Shown piece after piece: positions 8,736 through 15,099 of a stretch of 21,402 nucleotides of DNA. Both the position numbers and the translations under genes were made by a program. Each line of letters begins with the position of its first letter. Within the stretch, counting starts at the first letter, position 1. The notes below the pieces were generated by a model that ran no database searches, was not told where the DNA came from, and saw only the letters and a program-made list of their open reading frames with translations. Source of the DNA: Litorimonas sp964490745 (GTDB lineage Bacteria > Pseudomonadota > Alphaproteobacteria > Caulobacterales > Maricaulaceae); NCBI GenBank assembly GCA_964490745.1, contig CAZBDT010000028.1:1-21402 (forward strand), read 5' to 3'.

Positions 8736-8918
8736 TTACTTGGTTTTTTGATCGACTTGGGCCAATAAGTTCAAAAAATCGTCTGGAACAGGTTCGTTCA
8801 AAACATCGTCATATATTTGACGAAGGTTTTGACCTATTTTCTCCGGTAAAGGGTCCTTTATGAAATCGTCACCAGAATCGTTACGCTTTCTGGTTTTGAC
8901 TGATTTGTCACGTGTCAT
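8736..8918 (-). CDS. nepR: Anti-sigma factor NepR
   Basis: The 60-residue protein contains the NepR core: PEKIGQNLRQIYDDVLNEPV followed by PDDFLNLLAQVD (about residues 25-56), which forms the two helices that bind either EcfG or phosphorylated PhyR. The first 20 residues are basic and probably disordered, as in characterised NepR proteins. It is the first gene of nepR-ecfG-phyK and is divergent from phyR. It should hold EcfG inactive until PhyR is phosphorylated. The promoter at 9019-9043 is an exact EcfG site, so inhibitor and sigma factor are made together in a feedback loop. Confidence 0.95.
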   Translation of the reverse strand: MTRDKSVKTRKRNDSGDDFIKDPLPEKIGQNLRQIYDDVLNEPVPDDFLNLLAQVDQKTK

Positions 8919-8958
8919 AATCGAGGGCCTTTTTGGTCATAGAAAAGTAAATTTGTAT

Positions 8959-8984
8959 GGAACTTAAAAGGTTCCGCGCGCGTA
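8959..8984 (+). promoter_or_regulatory. Probable EcfG promoter of phyR (one mismatch)
   Basis: GGAAC (8959-8963) is followed after 17 bases by CGTA (8981-8984), one base off the CGTT consensus. It points toward phyR, whose start codon is 86 bases away. The GGAAC is also the left arm of an imperfect palindrome with GTTCC at 8971-8975. No better site was found upstream of phyR. Confidence 0.55.
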
Positions 8985-9018
8985 CGAACTACTATATCAT
9001 AATATTGACAAAGATATA

Positions 9019-9043
9019 AACGACCAAACCAAGAATTGGTTCC
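9019..9043 (-). promoter_or_regulatory. EcfG promoter of nepR-ecfG
   Basis: On the minus strand GGAAC (9043-9039) and CGTT (9022-9019) are spaced by 16 bases, an exact consensus. It drives nepR, whose ATG is at 8918. It sits nearer phyR than the phyR promoter does, so the two promoters face each other. Confidence 0.9.
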
Positions 9044-9069
9044 AAAATAAATTATGAAAGACATAAGAT

Positions 9070-9840
9070 ATGAGCTTAGTCGAAAATCTAGCCCCTCATC
9101 TTCCTTACTTACGCCGATTTTCTAGGGCGCTTACAGGATCCCAAGCCACTGGTGATCATTATGTAAGAACGGCTTTGGAGGCTCTTGTGGCCGGAGAGAC
9201 TGCGATTGATGACAGTTTGAGCTCAAAAATCGCCTTATATCGCGTGTTCTTAACCATCTGGAGCGCGACAGGTGCAAAACTTGAAAATGATGCTGGTGAT
9301 GACGATACAGCGGAGAATCGCATCAGGCGCCTCACTCCCCTTTCAAGACAGGCTTTTCTTTTACAGTCTTTGGAAGGAATGTCCCTAAAGGAAATTTCTG
9401 AAATCATGGATATTTCAGAGAACAAAGCATCCGATATGTTGGAAGAGGCAGAATCAGATATCGAAAAAGAGCTTAGAACAAATGTTCTAATCATCGAAGA
9501 TGAACCCATCATCGCAGCAGACATTGAAAGCCTCGTAGAAGATCTGGGCCACAAAGTCGACAGTATCGCCGCAACTCAAACGCAAGCGGTGAAAGCGGCA
9601 GAGAAAGTAAAGCCAGGTCTAGTCTTAGCCGACGTACAACTGGCAGATGGAAGTTCGGGCATTGATGCCGTCGAAGACATTCTCAAATCTTATAATGTGC
9701 CTGTCATATTCATAACCGCATTCCCTGAGCGTTTATTGACGGGCGATAAGCCTGAACCTGCTTATCTCATCTCCAAGCCGTTCAAGCCTGATAATGTTAA
9801 GGCCGCTATTAGTCAGGCTCTCTTTTTCCACGGTGTTTAG
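9070..9840 (+). CDS. phyR: General stress response regulator PhyR (sigma-like domain + receiver)
   Basis: The 256-residue protein has the unique PhyR architecture. An N-terminal EcfG-like domain (about 1-135) includes a sigma-2-like part (PYLRRFSRALTGSQ) and a sigma-4-like part (PLSRQAFLLQSLEGMSLKEI, then a degenerate helix-turn-helix). It is followed by a receiver (about 137-256) with acidic residues in IIEDEP and phospho-acceptor Asp188 in LADVQL. The switch Thr lies in FITAFPERL and the conserved Lys in ISKPF. Phosphorylation lets the sigma-like domain bind NepR and release EcfG. It is divergent from nepR, and its stop codon overlaps the next start by one base. Sequence between the sigma-like subdomains is acidic (NDAGDDDT). 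Confidence 0.97.
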   Translation: MSLVENLAPHLPYLRRFSRALTGSQATGDHYVRTALEALVAGETAIDDSLSSKIALYRVFLTIWSATGAKLENDAGDDDTAENRIRRLTPLSRQAFLLQSLEGMSLKEISEIMDISENKASDMLEEAESDIEKELRTNVLIIEDEPIIAADIESLVEDLGHKVDSIAATQTQAVKAAEKVKPGLVLADVQLADGSSGIDAVEDILKSYNVPVIFITAFPERLLTGDKPEPAYLISKPFKPDNVKAAISQALFFHGV

Positions 9841-10268
9841 TGTCCGATAAGAACAGTAATCGACAGGTCATTAATAGTCTCGCGCGCTGCCGAAGCGTCG
9901 CGCGTGAAAATCTCAACTTTTATGAGGCAATTTTTGAGTCCATTAAAGACGGTTCAGACAGAGATATGATCGGTCGCGCCATGGCGCAAAAACAGGACTT
10001 CATCAGTGCCGTGGATGTAGTCTTGAACTCTTATGAGATTGAGAAAAGCCGAAAGCAGGCGTCAGTGGCAGCAAATGATCACAGCCACTCAGAAATAAAA
10101 ACTTCCGAAGATATAAGGCAGCTAGAACAGGAAGTGCTGTTTAAAGATGCACTGTCCCACTGCTTAAACCAAACAGATGATGAGGCATTGCGCGAACTTT
10201 TGTCTCATCACCTTGAAGCGTCCGAGTTAGCGGTAAGCGCGATTAAGTCTACATCCCTTAAACTTTAA
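9840..10268 (+). CDS. Small helical protein of unknown function, translationally coupled to phyR
   Basis: The GTG start at 9840 overlaps the phyR TAG stop by one base (TAGTG), so translation is very probably coupled and the two proteins made together. The 142-residue product has no signal peptide or membrane segment. It appears all-helical in two halves: residues about 8-66 (containing ARENLNFYEAIFESIKDGSD) and about 88-140 (containing EVLFKDALSHCLNQTDDEAL), joined by a polar histidine-containing linker. The pattern recalls ferritin-like or DUF2383-type four-helix bundles, but no metal-binding motif is convincing. Linkage suggests a role in, or regulation by, the PhyR system. I do not recognise the family. 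Confidence 0.75.
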   Translation: MSDKNSNRQVINSLARCRSVARENLNFYEAIFESIKDGSDRDMIGRAMAQKQDFISAVDVVLNSYEIEKSRKQASVAANDHSHSEIKTSEDIRQLEQEVLFKDALSHCLNQTDDEALRELLSHHLEASELAVSAIKSTSLKL

Positions 10269-10987
10269 GCGGCGAGCCTTAGTCTTTCTAAGTGCAGATA
10301 TCGGCTGTCGAAATCACACATCTCGGCCATTCTTTCACGCTCTAATATCACGATACCCTCAGGGCCTGTTTTTATGAAGCCTTCAGCGCGTAGCTTTGAG
10401 AGCGTACGTGAAACGTGAACAATGGACAACCCAAGCGAGTCTGCAAATAATGATTGAGGAAATGGCAAGTCGATAAAATCTGTATGCTTTCCCTCTATAG
10501 CGGCGATACGACGATTCAATTCTAGGAGCAGATGTGCCACCCGCTCCTTAGCCGACCGACGTCCAATCCGGATAATCTGCTCACGTAATATAGCTTCTTC
10601 CTGAATAGCAACCCACCAGAAAGCGGTTGCAAGCCGAGGGTGCTCAGACACTGTTTTTAGGAAGTCTGAGGATTTTATACGGCGTAATTTAACCTGTGTC
10701 GCTGCACTAATAGTGTGATCTGACTTCGCACTAGCCATAGACATTATATCAAAGCATCCACCCGGGAGCATGTAATTGATGATTTGTCGGCGCCCGTCCT
10801 GCAGCAAACGGTAGCGGATAGCCCAGCCAGATTCGATGACAAATACGAAATCTACACGATCCCCAATTGTGACGATTTCCTCGCCTGGGTTGCGAGTTTC
10901 AATTGTGTAGGGCAAAGCCTTTAGACTGTCGAAGCCTTCCTGCCCGACATCGACATAATGAGCGATACGATTCATGAGAGATATCAT
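10265..10987 (-). CDS. Crp/Fnr family transcriptional regulator
   Basis: This 240-residue regulator has a cyclic-nucleotide-binding-like beta-barrel (about residues 20-115, with NPGEEIVTIGDRVDFVFVIESGW at its start), a long dimerisation helix (about 125-165) and a C-terminal helix-turn-helix (about 172-225, FPQSLFADSLGLSIVHVSRTL). There is no N-terminal cysteine cluster, so it is not an oxygen-sensing FNR. The residues needed for cAMP binding are not evident, so the ligand is unknown. It is the second gene of a minus-strand pair, nine bases after the exported protein at 10997-11485. It overlaps by four bases, tail to tail, with the gene behind phyR. Proteins of this subgroup often sit beside HWE kinases in alphaproteobacteria. 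Confidence 0.88.
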   Translation of the reverse strand: MISLMNRIAHYVDVGQEGFDSLKALPYTIETRNPGEEIVTIGDRVDFVFVIESGWAIRYRLLQDGRRQIINYMLPGGCFDIMSMASAKSDHTISAATQVKLRRIKSSDFLKTVSEHPRLATAFWWVAIQEEAILREQIIRIGRRSAKERVAHLLLELNRRIAAIEGKHTDFIDLPFPQSLFADSLGLSIVHVSRTLSKLRAEGFIKTGPEGIVILERERMAEMCDFDSRYLHLERLRLAA

Positions 10988-10996
10988 GTTGTTTGA

Positions 10997-11485
10997 TTAA
11001 GCCGCTTTACCATTATTGGTATTTTTTATATCGATTCTTAGGATGGCTGTGCGACCGTTTTCTGACAAGCTATCAAATTTAGTTTGTATTTGAGTTTCTG
11101 CAATTTTAGCCTCTACACCATGAGCTTTAAGTATTAAGAATAATTCGCGCGCTTGCATGACGGTGACCTCTTCTATGCCCATAGACTCATCTGATGAATA
11201 AATTGGCTGAATAGGCTGAATAACATATTCAACCTCGTCACATTTTTCTGAAAACTCAACGGCTTCGGCGATGTATTCAGCGGAATGCATTGTAACATAT
11301 TGATCGTGAAAGAAGACGTCTATCTCTGCTGTATTGCAAGCTTCCAGACGCTCGAACTCGGGTTCAATGTAATATGCCTCAAAACTAGTCGTATTATACT
11401 CAACAGCTTCCGTTTTAATGGCGCCCACAAACTGCATGACAATGCATGGTGATAAGATTGCGGTGCACAATAGTAATTTCAACAT
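10997..11485 (-). CDS. Exported protein with a degenerate OmpA-like fold, function unknown
   Basis: The 162-residue protein begins with a hydrophobic leader (MLKLLLCTAILSPCIVMQFV, cleavage plausible after VGA near residue 22), so it is probably periplasmic. The mature part alternates strand-like and helix-like segments: EIDVFFHDQYVTM, then a helix around AEYIAEAVEFSEKC, then EVEYVIQPIQPI, a helix around ARELFLILKAHGVEAK and a final AILRIDIKN strand. This order resembles the OmpA C-terminal peptidoglycan-binding fold, but the canonical NxxLSxxRA motif is absent. Mature cysteines (for example in EACNTAE and SEKCDE) could form a disulfide. ATG at 11485 has AGGAAG upstream. It is co-directional with the Crp/Fnr gene nine bases downstream, suggesting an operon. 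The OmpA relation is an inference from pattern alone. Confidence 0.72.
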   Translation of the reverse strand: MLKLLLCTAILSPCIVMQFVGAIKTEAVEYNTTSFEAYYIEPEFERLEACNTAEIDVFFHDQYVTMHSAEYIAEAVEFSEKCDEVEYVIQPIQPIYSSDESMGIEEVTVMQARELFLILKAHGVEAKIAETQIQTKFDSLSENGRTAILRIDIKNTNNGKAA

Positions 11486-11660
11486 TATTTCTTCCTGACG
11501 TCGTCAAATTTACAATGCGCCAACGACCTGGAAGGTTCCAAAAGAACACTTTCCCTGCAAAATTAACCTTTGCGTCTATTTAAATAAGTGTGACAAATTG
11601 TTGGGAGTACTGTAACAGCCGATTGGGGAAGGCTTTTGCTGCACAAGCAAGGGTAAGGAA

Positions 11661-12749
11661 ATGTCAGACTTAGAAAGACTATCTGCTTTGCAGAAAACAG
11701 GTCTATTGGACACGCCGTCAGAGGCTAGATTCGATCGACTCACCCGCCTTGCATCAAATGCATTAGGGACCGAGATCGCGCTGATCTCACTCATCGATGA
11801 AGACCGACAATGGTTCAAATCAAAGCAAGGTCTAGATGTGTCAGAAACATCGGTAGAACAGGCTTTTTGTCGCCACGCAATTAATTCGGACCAAGTCATG
11901 GTTGTCAATAATGCGGCGGAAGATTCACGGTTTGCAGAGAACCCACTGGTGACGGGAGATCCTAATATAGCCTTTTACGCCGGGGCTCCTCTTATCACTA
12001 AGGAAGGATTTGCCCTAGGCACGCTATGCGTGATTGATACCAAACCTAGGCCGGATTTCAGCGCAGAAGACCAGCAAATTTTGTCAGATATCGCAGCAAG
12101 CGTGATGACTGAGATTGAAGCCAATGCGCAAACACAAATTATAGATGATCTGAACCTCATTAATGAGGAACTCCAGCATCGTATGGGGAACATGTACGCG
12201 CATGTATCAAGCCTAATCTCTTTAATGGGAAGCAAAGGTATGAGCCAAAAAGATTTCGCCAGGCGCCTAAAAGAGCGCATTACAACACTTGCGCAAACTC
12301 AAGCCTTGATTGCCAGCAATCGATATGAGTCCGCACCTCTCTCAGCAATTTTCGAAACAACCTTAGCCCCATTTCTAACATCGAAAAACAGAGATCGGGT
12401 CCGTGTCAGACAAGAAAGAGACTTCAATGTTTCCGCGCGTGGCGCCTTTACTCTAACCCTCATGCTAAATGAATTAGCGACGAACGCAGTGAAACATGGC
12501 GCTCTGAAAGGTCATGAAGGAACCATTGATTTTTATTGGGTTGAAAAAGATGGGTTAGTGAAGTTTGAATGGAAGGAAACGGTCTCCCACTCAACCCTAA
12601 CGCCTACTGAACATAAGGGGTTTGGGAGCCAGATCCTAGCCCGTATCGTGCCCTTGGATTTTCATGGCGAAGCAGATCATCAGCTAATGCCATGTGGTCT
12701 ATTATACAAAGTTTCAGCAAAGTACGATCGTGTCGCAGTTCCTGTTTAA
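11661..12749 (+). CDS. GAF-domain HWE-family sensor histidine kinase (cytoplasmic)
   Basis: The 362-residue soluble kinase has an N-terminal GAF domain (about residues 22-155, with LIDEDRQWFKS and the typical GAPLITKEGFALGTLCVID) and a C-terminal HWE kinase. The phospho-acceptor is His173 in LQHRMGN, the N-box is LNELATNAVKHGAL with Asn275, and WKE is at 304-306, followed by a GFGSQI glycine loop. No membrane segment or receiver is present. The H-box reads HRMGN where most HWE kinases have HRVKN or HRVRN; His, Arg and Asn are kept. ATG at 11661 has AAGG upstream. It converges on the lone response regulator at 12884-13234, an obvious candidate partner; PhyR is another. The signal sensed by the GAF domain is unknown. 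Confidence 0.9.
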   Translation: MSDLERLSALQKTGLLDTPSEARFDRLTRLASNALGTEIALISLIDEDRQWFKSKQGLDVSETSVEQAFCRHAINSDQVMVVNNAAEDSRFAENPLVTGDPNIAFYAGAPLITKEGFALGTLCVIDTKPRPDFSAEDQQILSDIAASVMTEIEANAQTQIIDDLNLINEELQHRMGNMYAHVSSLISLMGSKGMSQKDFARRLKERITTLAQTQALIASNRYESAPLSAIFETTLAPFLTSKNRDRVRVRQERDFNVSARGAFTLTLMLNELATNAVKHGALKGHEGTIDFYWVEKDGLVKFEWKETVSHSTLTPTEHKGFGSQILARIVPLDFHGEADHQLMPCGLLYKVSAKYDRVAVPV

Positions 12750-12883
12750 CTTAGGTTAATGCGACTCAGTTTGCCCTCAGTATTGTAGAAAAGTTGCCCT
12801 CTTTTTGAGAGTCAGCAGCCCGTTTGGTGGACTTATAATTAGGCCTTCCCCGCCAAAGTCTTACCAGCGGGTGTGGCATATCT

Positions 12884-13234
12884 TTAATGCAAGAGTCGAT
12901 GAACATGACCTAGAAGTCTATCAACATCGAAGGGCTTTGATATAATTGTATGGCTGTTTGTTAAGCCCTTCTTTATCACTGTATTGATTTGTCCCGAGAG
13001 GAAAGCAAAAGGAACCTCTTCAGCGTCAAGAGCCTTCGCGAGAGGAAGACTTGTTTCCCGACCAAGATTATAATCAAGAAGTGCAACATCTACTTCTGCA
13101 CCACTTAAATAGGTCATCGCGGTACTGACTGTGGCTGCCGGACCTAAAACGCTGAATCCAGCCGTCTCAAAAATGTCCTGCAAATCCAAGGCAATGAAAG
13201 GGTCATCTTCAACAATAAGGATTGTTTTTCGCAT
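12884..13234 (-). CDS. Single-domain response regulator (receiver only)
   Basis: The 116-residue protein is a bare receiver: Glu9-Asp10-Asp11 in IVEDDP, phospho-acceptor Asp54 in ALLDYNLG, switch Ser80 in PFAFLSGQ and Lys100 in ISKPF. The ATG at 13234 starts exactly at the receiver (MRKTILIVEDD). The frame stays open to an ATG at 13273, but the extra 13 residues fall outside the fold; neither start has a strong ribosome binding site. PFAFLSG is a variant of the PFxFATGY motif of FAT-GUY receivers, such as those modulating PhyR activation. It could act as a phosphate sink or an intermediate for the adjacent GAF-HWE kinase or the other kinases here. No output domain is present. Confidence 0.9.
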   Translation of the reverse strand: MRKTILIVEDDPFIALDLQDIFETAGFSVLGPAATVSTAMTYLSGAEVDVALLDYNLGRETSLPLAKALDAEEVPFAFLSGQINTVIKKGLTNSHTIISKPFDVDRLLGHVHRLLH

Positions 13235-13501
13235 GTAAAGCAAATGCCTGAGAGCGTATATGGTTCCCAGCATAACTAAAAAAAATTCATAAACTATCTG
13301 CCATACTCCTGAATACGCATAGTACTAATTTCTGGATTTTTAAAATGTAAAAACGATGAATTTTAGCACGATTTTTATGCACCACGAATTGTAGGGGTGG
13401 CAGTTTGAAAACTTCTGAACTCCAATTTAAATTGGAACTCCCAGATGAGTTAGTCTTGGCCCTCATACAAATAGTTTTTGGATATATGACTGAAACCTTA
13501 G

Positions 13502-13541
13502 AAAAAATAAAAAAAGCGGTTTCGCAAAGAAAACGCTTTTT
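13502..13541 (-). terminator. Rho-independent terminator of the 50-residue membrane protein gene
   Basis: AAAAAGCG (13511-13518) pairs with CGCTTTTT (13534-13541), with three further A-T pairs inside and a seven-base loop. On the minus strand the stem is followed by a T-rich tract (complement of 13502-13510), about 45 bases after the stop codon at 13587. Because the arms end in A and T runs, it could also terminate plus-strand transcripts. Confidence 0.75.
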
Positions 13542-13586
13542 ATTTATAGAACACGTGACAACCGACTCATCGAGTCATGACTTAGC

Positions 13587-13739
13587 TTAGAGAAATGCTA
13601 TGGTCGCAATGATAAGGACCAAGACTGCGCTTGCTGTAGACAAGGCCAAGACATAGGGCATACCCTTCACACGCTTTGCGCTGGTTACTTCCACCCGGTC
13701 CAAAACGACAGCATCCTCGGAAGTTTCACTTTTACTCAT
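13587..13739 (-). CDS. 50-residue single-span membrane protein, stress-controlled
   Basis: An ATG at 13739 opens a 50-codon frame ending in TAA at 13587. The product has a polar N-terminal half (MSKSETSEDAVVLDRVEV), a basic stretch (AKRVKG) and one C-terminal membrane helix (YVLALSTASAVLVLIIATIAFL). This is the layout of a small inner-membrane protein with a cytoplasmic N terminus. The ribosome binding site is modest (AGAAGAAAG). Upstream is an exact EcfG promoter (13805-13830) and downstream a strong terminator (13502-13541), so it forms a complete small transcription unit. I do not recognise the family. The matching promoter, gene and terminator make it likely to be real despite its length. 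Confidence 0.78.
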   Translation of the reverse strand: MSKSETSEDAVVLDRVEVTSAKRVKGMPYVLALSTASAVLVLIIATIAFL

Positions 13740-14196
13740 ATATTTTATCTTTCTTCTCTGTGGCACTCATAAAAAAAATGTCACCATGTGACTTGTACTT
13801 CTTCAACGCACCAGCTCTGGCATTAGTTCCGCTCAGGCTGTTGCGAGACAGACTCTTGCCACGTCTCAGATGGATGCTGCCGACACGTATTTCCCGCTAA
13901 TAAACCAACTCTAAAGAGCGGCTTAATACTTACTTTAATTCTTCCCCCACTTGGCCGATGAGGCGCAAAGCGTCCAGATCGCTTCTCTAAAAATTTTTGA
14001 GGAACTACGCGTCAGCCAAATCTAATCACTATGATACAGCCAGCTTAGCTGCCTTACAGACGCATTTAATGAGGTAGGGGCAGGCCTAAATGAAATCCGC
14101 CTCACACTGTAAAACTGAGAGCCAGAATTTACTTGAGCGATACCAAGCAGAAAACTATCTCTTCAAAATTAATTTTATGATCTCGCTGATAGCAGC
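13740..14196. other. Intergenic region without a recognised gene
   Basis: Apart from the EcfG promoter at 13805-13830, no convincing coding region, RNA gene or repeat is visible in these 457 bases. Short open frames cross it on the plus strand but lack ribosome binding sites and protein-like composition. The left part is the 5' region of the 50-residue membrane protein gene, and the right part follows the end of the lyase gene. Confidence 0.5.
13805..13830 (-). promoter_or_regulatory. EcfG promoter of the 50-residue membrane protein gene
   Basis: On the minus strand GGAAC (13830-13826) and CGTT (13808-13805) are spaced by 17 bases, an exact consensus. The start codon at 13739 follows about 65 bases downstream, implying a 5' leader near 60 bases. 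Confidence 0.82.
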
Positions 14197-15090
14197 CTAC
14201 GGAAAACTACCTGCTGCGGCCAGCATAGACGAGACTTTTTTACCAAGGATCGGCTCAATCCATTTGGCTGTGCCTATCAGCGACTCAAGCTCTAAACCAT
14301 GCCGAATTCCAGACCGATTGAGGAGGTACACGACGTCCTCTGTTGCAACATTTCCCGTCGCGTTCGGGGCAAAGGGACACCCCCCTATCCCGCCGATAGA
14401 ACTATCTATTACGGTCGCGCCAGCGGCTATCGCCGCCCAGACATTTGCAATCGCCATATTACGCGTATTGTGAAAATGGACGCGGACGGGGATGGGCGCG
14501 ATGATCTCCGCAACTTGCGAAACAAGACGGGTGACCTGTCCCGGTGTTCCGACGCCGATTGTGTCTGCCAAAGCGATTTCGTCTGGCTCAGCCTCTGCGA
14601 GTTGTCTCGCGATTTCCAAAACGCGAACTTCCGGCACTTCACCATCAAAGGGGCAGCCAAAGGCGGTTGAAATTGTGACCTGAGCCGAGCGCCCCTCCCC
14701 CTGTGCCAGGCGGATAATCTCTTTCGCCGTCTCGACAGTTTGCACGCTTGTCTGATTTTGGTTTTTCAAACCGAACCCGTCTGTCGCAACACAAACCGCG
14801 CCGAGTTGATCCACACCGCTCTCTAGCGCGCGCAGGGCCCCGCGCTTATTCAGCGTTAATCCAATCCGCGTGACACCGGCAATCTCACCTAATTCGCGGA
14901 CAACATCTTCGGCATCGGCCATTTGCGGCACAAGCTTAGGATGGACGAAGCTGGCAATTTCAATACGCTTCGCGCCCGCCTCTACCGCCTTGCAAATAAA
15001 GGTGACCTTGTCCTCTGTTGAAACAAGCGTTTTCTCATTCTGCAAACCGTCGCGCGGCCCGACTTCGACGATTTCAACAGAGTTCCTCAT
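14197..15090 (-). CDS. HMG-CoA lyase-like enzyme (HMGL/DRE-TIM family)
   Basis: The 297-residue TIM-barrel protein carries HMG-CoA lyase landmarks: GPRDGLQNE with Asp14 as metal ligand, ASFVHPK, the metal-binding HFHN (His205, His207), and the flexible loop IGGIGGCPFAPNATGN with catalytic Cys238 and metal-ligand Asn247. The nine-residue Cys-Asn spacing equals that of the human enzyme. The family cleaves 3-hydroxy-3-methylglutaryl-CoA to acetoacetate and acetyl-CoA in leucine breakdown. However, HFHNTR replaces the usual HxHDTYG, a variant seen in a bacterial subgroup whose substrates are less certain, so a related acyl-CoA could be used. It lies nine bases after the GMC oxidoreductase gene and is probably in the same operon. 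No other leucine pathway gene is in view. Confidence 0.88.
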   Translation of the reverse strand: MRNSVEIVEVGPRDGLQNEKTLVSTEDKVTFICKAVEAGAKRIEIASFVHPKLVPQMADAEDVVRELGEIAGVTRIGLTLNKRGALRALESGVDQLGAVCVATDGFGLKNQNQTSVQTVETAKEIIRLAQGEGRSAQVTISTAFGCPFDGEVPEVRVLEIARQLAEAEPDEIALADTIGVGTPGQVTRLVSQVAEIIAPIPVRVHFHNTRNMAIANVWAAIAAGATVIDSSIGGIGGCPFAPNATGNVATEDVVYLLNRSGIRHGLELESLIGTAKWIEPILGKKVSSMLAAAGSFP

Positions 15091-15099
15091 AGAGGCTGC

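Noticed and set aside
11529..11540. TGGAA-GG-TTCCA palindrome upstream of the exported protein gene; GTTCC could be an EcfG -35
   Set aside because: The nearest AACG gives a spacing of nine bases instead of 16-17, so it is not an EcfG promoter; as an operator it is too short to support alone.
12849..12871. CCCGC/GCGGG hairpin between the convergent kinase and receiver genes
   Set aside because: The stem is only five pairs with a 13-base loop, and no T tract follows on either strand, so it is not called a terminator.
13405..13590. 61-residue plus-strand frame starting with TTG after GGGGTGG
   Set aside because: It contains the strong hairpin terminator of the opposing small gene in its middle and overlaps that gene's end; the product has no recognisable features. 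The minus-strand unit explains the region better.
14090..14473. Plus-strand frames overlapping the lyase gene and its downstream region
   Set aside because: They run antisense to a well-supported enzyme gene and show no protein-like composition.
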